6,584 nt of DNA, from assembly GCA_025964215.1 (NCBI GenBank), contig JAOPZG010000267.1, forward strand, positions 1 to 6,584. The letters run 5' to 3'. Below the pieces are notes generated by a model, which was not told where the DNA came from, made no database searches, and worked only from the letters and a program-made list of their open reading frames with translations. This DNA comes from Conexibacter sp. Lineage in GTDB: Bacteria; Actinomycetota; Thermoleophilia; Solirubrobacterales; Solirubrobacteraceae. This document shows, piece after piece, positions 1 through 4,344 of this stretch (within the stretch, counting starts at the first letter, position 1; every line of letters starts with the position of its first letter). A program made the translations under genes and the position numbers.

Positions 1-68
1 CCGTTGGTGAAGTCGAAGGCCAGCGCCGTGGCGACGACGAGGGCGAGGACGATGTCCGATGCTTCCAT
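1..68 (-). CDS. pit: PiT-family inorganic phosphate transporter, N-terminal fragment
   Basis: Reading the minus strand from ATG at 68 gives 22 complete codons (and the first two bases of a Gly codon): MEASDIVLALVVATALAFDF followed by TNG. The ALAFDFTNG block is the start of the first membrane segment of PiT phosphate permeases, where it is normally followed by FHDT; that part lies beyond the window edge. The family carries phosphate across the cytoplasmic membrane by coupling to protons or cations. The hydrophobic run from residue 5 fits a first transmembrane helix. The gene diverges from the small gene at 162 and is probably a core gene marking the edge of the accessory region. Only 23 residues are visible, so the assignment rests on one motif, but it is a distinctive one. 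Confidence 0.75.
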   Translation of the reverse strand, partial: MEASDIVLALVVATALAFDFTN

Positions 69-69
69 G

Positions 70-75
70 CTCCTT
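70..75 (-). promoter_or_regulatory. Shine-Dalgarno of the phosphate transporter gene
   Basis: AAGGAG on the minus strand lies directly before the ATG at 68, with a single base between. The motif is strong but the spacing is shorter than the usual 5-9 bases. No other in-frame start with a better-placed site was seen, so the ATG at 68 is kept as start. Confidence 0.45.
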
Positions 76-120
76 GGCTCCCCGCTGCACGGCGCGGCAC
101 ACCGGCGTTCACAGGACCGT

Positions 121-138
121 CACAGCCAGCTGGCTCTG
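121..138. promoter_or_regulatory. Palindrome between divergent genes, possible operator
   Basis: AGCCAGCTGGCT at 124-135 is a perfect 12-base palindrome; two of the next three base pairs on each side also match. It sits in the 93-base gap between the divergent transporter (start 68) and the small gene (start 162), a place where a dimeric repressor could act on either promoter. Function is inferred from symmetry and position only; in GC-rich DNA such palindromes also occur by chance. Confidence 0.25.
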
Positions 139-161
139 GACCGCGCGGAGAGCATGGAAGC

Positions 162-401
162 GTGTCCGACGATCCGCTCGACCTGCCGCCCGACGCGTGG
201 CCCTACTGGCCGGTCGCGCTGCCCGGCGGCGCGTCCGCCGAGGTGATGGGCGCCGGCCCGTGCCACTCCGCCTTCGCGCTGGCACGGACTCTGCCCGACG
301 GCGGCTGGCACCGCGCGGGCTCGCCGCCGGAGGCCGTGGCGGCGGCGACCGGGCTGAGCCTCGATGAGGCGCGCACGGCCTTCCTCGCAGATCCTGCGTG
401 A
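162..401 (+). CDS. Small hypothetical protein (79 aa)
   Basis: GTG at 162 opens a 79-codon frame ending in TGA at 399-401. GGAG at 147-150 gives an acceptable ribosome site 11 bases before the start. Third codon positions are almost all G or C, as in the clear genes of the window, which argues for a real gene. The protein begins MSDDPLDLPPDAWPYWPVAL and has no obvious membrane segment or signal peptide. The C-terminal part (about residues 55-79, ending with GLSLDEARTAFLADPA) looks like a short helical segment. I do not recognise a family and assign no function. It is flanked by the divergent phosphate transporter and, downstream, by a hairpin at 422-454. It may belong to the chromosomal backbone rather than to the biosynthetic cluster. 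Confidence 0.62.
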   Translation: MSDDPLDLPPDAWPYWPVALPGGASAEVMGAGPCHSAFALARTLPDGGWHRAGSPPEAVAAATGLSLDEARTAFLADPA

Positions 402-421
402 GCTCACGGAGATTCGGACGA

Positions 422-454
422 CCGGCGGCGACCCACACTGATTGTCGCCGCCGG
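422..454. terminator. GC-rich hairpin, likely bidirectional terminator
   Basis: CCGGCGGCGAC (422-432) and GTCGCCGCCGG (444-454) form a perfect 11-bp stem around an 11-base loop. It lies 20 bases after the stop of the small plus-strand gene and 18 bases after the 3' end of tRNA-A on the minus strand, so it is placed to end both transcripts. There is no real U tract on either side, as is common for terminators in high-GC actinobacteria. Confidence 0.55.
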
Positions 455-472
455 CCGTGCGCTTCCATGGTG

Positions 473-545
473 TACAGCAGCTGGGGCTCGAACCCAGATA
501 CCCGGCGTACTAGACCGGTCCTTTCACCGATTAAGGCACTGCTGC
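473..545 (-). tRNA. tRNA-A, anticodon AGU (Thr by anticodon; dedicated role likely)
   Basis: The minus strand from 545 to 474 folds as a complete 72-base cloverleaf, with A73 at 473. The acceptor GCAGCAG pairs with CTGCTGT (G1.U72 wobble, then six Watson-Crick pairs). The D stem is CCTT/AAGG around loop AATCGGTGA. The anticodon stem is CCGGT/GCCGG around loop CTAGTAC (anticodon AGT), followed by a four-base variable region GTAT. The T stem is CTGGG/CCCAG around loop TTCGAGC. CCA is not encoded directly after A73. It is 75% identical to tRNA-B at 4168-4240, with compensatory changes in six stem pairs, so both appear to be under selection as folded tRNAs. The anticodon would read ACU (Thr), but A34 is rare in bacterial tRNAs outside tRNA-Arg(ACG). 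The linked synthetase-like gene at 4345 suggests a dedicated biosynthetic tRNA. Amino-acid identity cannot be settled from the anticodon alone. Confidence 0.85.
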
Positions 546-767
546 AAGTTGCACGTTCAGGAGATGCAATTTCAGGTACTGAGACGGTGACACGGCGTTG
601 TGCTCTTGCCTTGAGCGCCTCGTCCGTCGTTCGCTGATGAAGGTAGTTCTATCCCGCGGCGGTACCCCGCAACAAGAGCCAGAACGGCAAGCGAGCATCA
701 CCGTTCGTGACCCTCTCGGATCCCTGACCGATGCGAAATCTTATCGCCGCGTACGCTACGGGTCACC
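546..767. other. Intergenic region between tRNA-A and the M14 gene
   Basis: These 222 bases hold no convincing gene; codon use in the open frames crossing it is unlike that of the real genes. They should contain the tRNA-A promoter (minus) and the promoter of the peptidase gene (plus), but I see no clear pair of promoter boxes for either; TAGAAC at 646-651 (minus) is at most a weak -10 candidate. TGCAAGTTGCA (543-553) is a perfect odd palindrome at the 5' end of tRNA-A. GTGACCC (707-713) and GGGTCAC (760-766) form a 7-bp inverted repeat whose right arm ends one base before the GTG start at 768. The region is less GC-rich than the genes. Confidence 0.5.
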
Positions 768-1436
768 GTGCTCGCCCTCGACGTCCATCCCGCCACGACG
801 GCACCGATCCGCGCCGTGCTCATCGGCCACTCGCTGCAGGGCCGGCCGCTGCGGCTGGTCCGGATCGGCCGCTCCTCCGCCACGCGCCGCGTCCTGGTCG
901 TCGGCTGCATCCACGGCACCGAGCGCGCGGGCCTCGCGGTCACGCGCGCGCTGCGCCGCACGGTCCCGCCCGCCGGCACGCAGCTCCTGGTCCTCGACGA
1001 GGTCAACCCGGACGGCTGCGCCCACCGCACGCGCGGCAACGCGCACGGCGTCGACCTCAACCGCAACTTCCCGTGGGGCTGGCGGCGCGCGGCCGGCGTC
1101 TACGCATCGGGGAGCGGGCCCGCCTCCGAGCCCGAGACCCGCGCCGCCATGAGGCTGATCGCGCGCGAGCGGCCGGCGGTGACGATCTGGTTCCACCAGC
1201 ACATGGACCTGATCGACGACACGCGCGGCTCCGACCCCGCGGTCATCCGCCGCTACGCGCGCACCGCCCACATGCGCGTCCAGCGCCTGCCGCTGCTGCA
1301 CGGGACCGCGACGCGCTGGTCGAACCACGGCTTCCCGGGGACGACGTCGTTCGTCGTCGAGCTGCCCGCGGGCGCGCTCGGCGCGCAGGCGGTGCGCCGC
1401 CACGTCGCGGCGATCCGCGCGATCGCCGGCGCCTAG
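768..1436 (+). CDS. M14-family zinc carboxypeptidase/amidase, MpaA-like
   Basis: The 222-residue protein has the M14 metallopeptidase layout. Zinc ligands are His49 and Glu52 in GCIHGTE and a third histidine in WFHQH (His143 most likely). NPDG (80-83), GVDLNRNFPW (94-103) and SEPET (120-124) form the substrate pocket, and Glu198 in FVVELP is the general-base glutamate. The length and the NPDG/DLNRNFP/SEPET series fit the short cytoplasmic amidases related to MpaA (murein peptide amidase) better than secreted digestive carboxypeptidases; no signal peptide is visible. Known members hydrolyse C-terminal or gamma-D-Glu peptide bonds. In this cluster it could trim an aminoacyl or peptidyl intermediate, or have a housekeeping murein-recycling role; that is inference. 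The start is GTG at 768 with only a weak ribosome site (GGGTCACC). Its TAG stop forms the left end of the hairpin at 1434-1482, shared with the converging N-hydroxylase gene. Confidence 0.82.
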   Translation: MLALDVHPATTAPIRAVLIGHSLQGRPLRLVRIGRSSATRRVLVVGCIHGTERAGLAVTRALRRTVPPAGTQLLVLDEVNPDGCAHRTRGNAHGVDLNRNFPWGWRRAAGVYASGSGPASEPETRAAMRLIARERPAVTIWFHQHMDLIDDTRGSDPAVIRRYARTAHMRVQRLPLLHGTATRWSNHGFPGTTSFVVELPAGALGAQAVRRHVAAIRAIAGA

Positions 1437-1482
1437 ATGGTTGATGCGGAATCGACCGCGCGAATTTCGCATCAACCATCTA
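1434..1482. terminator. Symmetric bidirectional terminator containing both stop codons
   Basis: The arm 1434-1452 (TAGATGGTTGATGCGGAAT) and the arm 1464-1482 pair over 19 positions with one G.U-type mismatch, around an 11-base loop CGACCGCGCGA. The outermost three bases on each side are the TAG stop codons of the two converging genes (M14 gene at 1434-1436; N-hydroxylase on the minus strand at 1480-1482). The stem is much less GC-rich than its surroundings. It is the only sequence between the two genes, so it must end both transcripts and prevent antisense read-through. Confidence 0.82.
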
Positions 1483-2811
1483 GACGGGCGTCGCCGCGCG
1501 CCCGTCGCCCACCGGCCGCTCCGCCACGTTCCCCACCATCAACGGCGCGACCACCCGATCCGCCAGCAGCCCGAGGCAGCCGAGGTTCGCGAAGCCCGGC
1601 CCCTGCGTCAGCCCCGCGAGCCCCGGGATGTGCAGCCGCGGCCAGAGGCCCTCGACCTCCAGCCCGCGGCCGAAGCGCAGCTCGGTCGAGGACGGCAGGT
1701 CCCACAGCGGGCCGGAGCGCCGCTCGATCTCCGCGCGCACCGGCGGCGGGAAGAGGCCGCGGAGCTGCTCGAGCAGGTCGAAGCCCGTGCAGTTGACGAC
1801 GTAGTCGTAGCGCTCGGCGCGCGGCCCGTCGGGCGAGGCGTAGTCGAGGCGCACCCCTTCGCCGTCAGCGCCGAGGTGGACCACGCGGCCGGTGAGGAAC
1901 CGGCACTGGTCGTCGTAGGAGATCGCCGCCAGCCCGTCGGGCCCGAAGACCCCGCGGTCGCACTGCGCGACGAACATCCGCCGCGTCGCGAGGTCGAGCC
2001 CGCTCCAGCCCACGGAGTCCGGGTCGGAGAAGACGCGGTTCTCCAGGAAGCTCTCGCCGCGGCTCAGCGGCAGCGAGGGCGTGTGGACCGTCAGCCGCGC
2101 GGCCGGCCGCAGCGCGCGCAGGAACATCAGGCAGCTCAGCGCGCCCTCGCCGCCGCCGACGATCCCGATCTCCGTCCGCCGGTCCGCCGGGATCCGCGTG
2201 AACTCCCCGCGCTTGTCGTCGCAGTGGAACATCCACGGCGCGGCGTCCGGGTCGTGCGGCAGGTGGCGGTGGACGCCCGAGCCGGTGAGCAGCAGCGCGT
2301 GCGCCTCGTGCCGCGCGCGCTCCGCGTCGGCCTGGGCGACCTCGACGCTCCAGCGGTCCTCGGCCCCGAGCCCGATCCGCCGCACGCGCCCGTGGACGAT
2401 CCGCACGCCCGCGGTCGCGCGGGCGAGCACCCAGGCGAGGTAGGCGCCGTAGTCGCGGTGGCGGATCCCCGGCGAGCCGGCGTTGACCCAGCGCGCGAAG
2501 CCGCCGCGATCCAGCATGTAGGACTGCCAGGAGAAGCCGAGCATCGCGCGGTCGAGCTCGGCGCCGAGCTCGCCGAACGCGCCGCCGCTCTCGTACGGGA
2601 AGCCCACGTCCTTGATCGGCGTGATCGCCAGCGGCTCGTCGCCCGAGGTCATGCCGTTGAGCCCCATCCAGGAGGCCGCCGGCCGGTTGGCCTCGACGAT
2701 CGTCAGCGCGATCCGTGCGAGCCCGAGCGCGTTGATGGCATGGACCTTCGCCGCGACGGCCGCCGCCTTGGCCCCGCCGCCGACGACCAGCAGGTCGGCG
2801 GGCGCGCTCAT
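1480..2811 (-). CDS. FAD/NADPH-dependent amino-acid (lysine/ornithine-type) N-hydroxylase, MbtG-like
   Basis: The 443-residue protein begins MSAPADLLVVGGGAKAAAVA. It resembles MbtG, the mycobactin lysine N6-hydroxylase, along its length. The FAD site is VVGGGAKA (9-16). KDVGFPYES (67-75) and FSWQSYML (93-100) are typical of MbtG. The NADPH site is IGIVGGGEGALS (215-226). RGESFLENRVFSDP (251-264), DRGVFG (285-290) and NCTGFD (340-345) follow, and GLTQGPGF (400-407) with LGLLADRV closes the C-terminal domain. Family members use FAD, NADPH and O2 to convert a side-chain amine to a hydroxylamine in the cytosol. The exact substrate (Lys, Orn, diamine or another amine) cannot be read from sequence. 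The ATG at 2811 overlaps the P450 stop by ATGA, indicating translational coupling; longer in-frame extensions run into the P450 gene and are rejected. An N-hydroxylase beside a synthetase-like gene suggests that a hydroxylamine is an intermediate here. Confidence 0.85.
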   Translation of the reverse strand: MSAPADLLVVGGGAKAAAVAAKVHAINALGLARIALTIVEANRPAASWMGLNGMTSGDEPLAITPIKDVGFPYESGGAFGELGAELDRAMLGFSWQSYMLDRGGFARWVNAGSPGIRHRDYGAYLAWVLARATAGVRIVHGRVRRIGLGAEDRWSVEVAQADAERARHEAHALLLTGSGVHRHLPHDPDAAPWMFHCDDKRGEFTRIPADRRTEIGIVGGGEGALSCLMFLRALRPAARLTVHTPSLPLSRGESFLENRVFSDPDSVGWSGLDLATRRMFVAQCDRGVFGPDGLAAISYDDQCRFLTGRVVHLGADGEGVRLDYASPDGPRAERYDYVVNCTGFDLLEQLRGLFPPPVRAEIERRSGPLWDLPSSTELRFGRGLEVEGLWPRLHIPGLAGLTQGPGFANLGCLGLLADRVVAPLMVGNVAERPVGDGRAATPV

Positions 2812-4127
2812 CCCACGACCGCCAGCGCCCGGCGGTCGGGCACGAAGGCGATCGAGCTGCGCGCGACGCGCTCGGAGCCCGCGCCGACCGCGCGCAGGTC
2901 GACCTCGCCGAGCACGGTCGCCAGCACCTGCTGCATCTCCTGCACCGCGAAGCTCGCGGCCAGGCAGCGGCGCACGCCGCCGCCGAACGGGATCCACGTG
3001 TAGGTGCCGGGCGGCTTCTCCAGGAAGCGCTCGGGCAGGAACGCGTCGGGGTCCGGGTAGATGTCGGCGCGGCGGTGCAGCAGCGAGACGCACGGCGCGA
3101 CCGTGGTCCCGGCCGGGACGCGATGGCCGCCGAGCTCCATCGGCGCGAGCAGCCGGCGCACGACGACCGGGACCGGCGGGCAGAGCCGCAGCGTCTCACG
3201 GATCACGGCCTCCATGTAGGTGCCGTCGCCGCCGCCGGTGACCTCGTCGCGCAAGCGCTCGAGCTTCTCCGGATGGCGCAGCAGGCGCTCGAAGGCCCAG
3301 GCCAGCGAGGTCGACGTCGGCCCGTCGGAGAGCAGCGTGATCAGCTCGTCGGCGAGGTCCTCGTCGGTCAGCGGCGCGCCGTCGTCGTAGCGGCCCTCGA
3401 GCAGCAGCGAGATCATGTCGTCGCCGTGGCGGTCGAGCGCGTCGCCGGCGCGGCGCCGGCGGACCTCGTCGAGGACCGCGCTCGCCACCGCGTCCCGCGT
3501 GCGCGCGAAGCCGCGGTGGCGCTCGATCCAGCGCGGGCCCAGGACGGCGAGCACCGCGAGGCGCCGCGGGTCGTTGAGCCAGCTCGTGAGCCGCTCGAGC
3601 GCGTCGCGCACGCGGCGCAGCCGCGGCTCGCGCTCGGCGTCGGTGCCGAAGACGACGTTGAGGATCACGTCGAGCGTGATCGACTGCATCCGCGGCCAGA
3701 GCTCGAACGGCTGGCCGGCGGGCCAGCGCTCGATCTCGCGCTGGGCGACGGCCGCGGTCATGCCGGCGTAGCTCGCCATCCGCTGGCCGTGGAACGGCGG
3801 CAGGATGATGCGCCGGCGCGCGAGGTGCTCGGGCTCGTCGAGGAGCATCACCGAGCGCCGGCCGAGCAACGGGCCGAGGACCGCGTTGGCCTGGCTCGCG
3901 CCCATCCGGGCGGGCTCGGCCGTGAAGACGCGCTTGACGTCGGCGGGGTCGCTCAGGACCACCCACGTGCCGGAGTGGCTCATCCGCAGCGTGAACACGT
4001 CGCCGTAGCGGGCGCGGCAGCGCTCGAGGAACGGCAGCGGGTTGCGCGTCCACTCCCATGCCTGTGCCGCGCCCGGCATCCGCGGGCCCGGCGGAGTACT
4101 GCTTCGGTCCTCTGACCGATGGAGCAT
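2808..4127 (-). CDS. Cytochrome P450 with an altered oxygen-activation helix
   Basis: The 439-residue protein starts MLHRSEDRSSTPPGPRMPG; the proline-rich TPPGP and the FLERCRARYGDVFTLRM block (33-49) are the usual N-terminal P450 features. Others are the C-helix region EHLARRRIILPPFHGQRM (100-117), the K-helix ExxR (ETLR, 311-314), DAFLPERF (361-368) and the heme-binding loop FGGGVRRC with ligand Cys388. The I helix (262-280) reads LITLLSDGPTSTSLAWAFE; against the common LL(V/A)AGHETTATALAWAFE it is two residues shorter and lacks the acid-alcohol Glu/Asp-Thr pair. It is a soluble bacterial P450 that would need external ferredoxin and reductase; none is encoded here. The first 35 coding bases resemble part of the tRNAs. 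The gene follows tRNA-B by about 40 bases and overlaps the N-hydroxylase by four, so all three are probably co-transcribed. The start is uncertain: no good ribosome site precedes the ATG at 4127, and a GTG at 4172 would overlap the tRNA. Confidence 0.88.
   Translation of the reverse strand: MLHRSEDRSSTPPGPRMPGAAQAWEWTRNPLPFLERCRARYGDVFTLRMSHSGTWVVLSDPADVKRVFTAEPARMGASQANAVLGPLLGRRSVMLLDEPEHLARRRIILPPFHGQRMASYAGMTAAVAQREIERWPAGQPFELWPRMQSITLDVILNVVFGTDAEREPRLRRVRDALERLTSWLNDPRRLAVLAVLGPRWIERHRGFARTRDAVASAVLDEVRRRRAGDALDRHGDDMISLLLEGRYDDGAPLTDEDLADELITLLSDGPTSTSLAWAFERLLRHPEKLERLRDEVTGGGDGTYMEAVIRETLRLCPPVPVVVRRLLAPMELGGHRVPAGTTVAPCVSLLHRRADIYPDPDAFLPERFLEKPPGTYTWIPFGGGVRRCLAASFAVQEMQQVLATVLGEVDLRAVGAGSERVARSSIAFVPDRRALAVVG
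4092..4126 (-). other. tRNA-like remnant inside the start of the P450 gene
   Basis: The minus strand from 4126 to 4092 aligns with the D arm through the anticodon arm of tRNA-A at 25 of 35 positions with one gap. Shared pieces are ATCGGT in the D loop, AGGACCG, and AGTAC covering the anticodon. A short D stem CTC/GAG is possible, but the anticodon stem is broken, no TTCGA T arm follows, and no acceptor partner exists. It lies about 40 bases downstream of tRNA-B on the same strand and encodes the N-terminal P450 residues after Met1. The likeliest reading is a decayed duplicate of the tRNA absorbed into the coding sequence. Chance similarity is the alternative. Confidence 0.4.
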
Positions 4128-4167
4128 CAGCTGCACGCGCGCTGCTCTTTCGTCGTCTTCTCCCTTA

Positions 4168-4240
4168 CACACCTGCCCGGGCTCGAACCGGGATGTCCGG
4201 AGTACTAATCCGACCCCTTAACCGATTAGGGCACAGGTGC
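4168..4240 (-). tRNA. tRNA-B, anticodon AGU (Thr by anticodon; dedicated role likely)
   Basis: The minus strand from 4240 to 4169 forms a complete cloverleaf, with G73 at 4168. The acceptor GCACCTG pairs with CAGGTGT (again G1.U72). The D stem is CCCT/AGGG around AATCGGTTA. The anticodon stem is TCGGA/TCCGG around TTAGTAC (anticodon AGT), with variable region ACAT. The T stem is CCCGG/CCGGG around TTCGAGC. CCA is not encoded (TAA follows). Compared with tRNA-A, 54 of 72 positions are identical, and 12 of the 18 differences fall into six stem pairs that changed on both sides and still pair. It has a plausible promoter 25-60 bases upstream and is followed after about 40 bases by the P450 start, with no terminator between, so it appears to lead the P450/N-hydroxylase transcript. 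It diverges from the synthetase-like gene, its likely partner. Confidence 0.88.
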
Positions 4241-4272
4241 CTGTTTCTCCGCCGCGGTGGCGGTGCTTGCAA

Positions 4273-4302
4273 CTTCTACCCGGCTTGAGAGACCTCTCTC
4301 AA
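4273..4302 (-). promoter_or_regulatory. Putative sigma70-type promoter of tRNA-B and the P450 operon
   Basis: On the minus strand TTGAGA (4297-4302) and TAGAAG (4273-4278) are separated by 18 bases, close to the TTGACA/TATAAT consensus pattern used by vegetative sigma factors. The predicted start near 4266 would leave a leader of about 25 bases before tRNA-B. The -35 box lies within one arm of the palindrome at 4281-4308, so a protein bound there would block it. Confidence 0.5.
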
Positions 4303-4308
4303 GAGCCG
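4281..4308. promoter_or_regulatory. Long palindrome in the divergent promoter region, likely operator
   Basis: CTTGAGAGA (4284-4292) and TCTCTCAAG (4295-4303) are perfect 9-base inverted arms separated by two bases; CGGC (4281-4284) and GCCG (4305-4308) extend the symmetry around a two-base bulge. It lies between tRNA-B and the synthetase-like gene and covers the -35 region of the minus-strand promoter. No U tract follows, and the loop is too tight for an efficient terminator, so a repressor-binding operator (for example for a TetR- or GntR-type regulator) is the preferred reading. A shared switch for both operons is inference. Confidence 0.5.
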
Positions 4309-4333
4309 ATTGGCATGCACTGATCTGACTGGC

Positions 4334-4338
4334 AGGGG
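4334..4338 (+). promoter_or_regulatory. Ribosome binding site supporting the GTG start at 4345
   Basis: AGGGG lies six bases before the GTG at 4345 and is the better of two candidate sites for the synthetase-like gene. The alternative start, ATG at 4399, has only AGG five bases upstream (4391-4393). Confidence 0.4.
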
Positions 4339-4344
4339 CCCCTC

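Noticed and set aside
61..161. GCTTCCATGC (61-70) and GCATGGAAGC (152-161) inverted repeat
   Set aside because: The left copy overlaps the start codon of the transporter gene, the spacing is 81 bases, and ten bases of identity can arise by chance; no structure or known element supports it.
700..745. Possible fourth tRNA-like piece on the minus strand (CATCGGTCAGGGATCCGA)
   Set aside because: It matches the D-arm part of the remnant at 4092-4126 over about 18 bases, but no anticodon arm, T arm or acceptor pairing follows. Too short to call.
598..1152. Plus-strand frame of 184 codons overlapping the M14 gene
   Set aside because: Its product is Arg/Ser/Ala-rich low-complexity sequence typical of a wrong-frame reading, and it overlaps the zinc-site region of a well-supported gene.
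1441..3003. Long plus-strand open frame opposite the N-hydroxylase (520 codons)
   Set aside because: It is antisense to a protein with clear family motifs; long open frames on the opposite strand are normal in DNA of this GC content. The same applies to the frames opposite the P450 (3075-4115) and the synthetase-like gene (4435-5997).
2812..3093. N-terminal extension of the N-hydroxylase frame into the P450 gene
   Set aside because: The region is clearly coding for the P450 heme loop in another frame, and the FAD motif begins right after the ATG at 2811.
4128..4172. Longer P450 start at GTG 4172, adding 15 residues
   Set aside because: It would start inside the 3' acceptor strand of tRNA-B, and the added residues (MCKGEDDERAARVQL) do not resemble a P450 N terminus. 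The ATG at 4127 directly precedes the family-typical TPPGP segment.
473..4240. tRNA-A and tRNA-B as attachment sites of an integrated element
   Set aside because: The only shared 3' stretch is the T-loop core expected of any tRNA pair. No integrase and no direct repeat of a tRNA 3' end were seen.
4281..4308. Palindrome read as a rho-independent terminator
   Set aside because: There is no T-rich tail, the central loop would be only two to four bases, and it lies in front of both divergent genes, covering a promoter box; an operator fits better.
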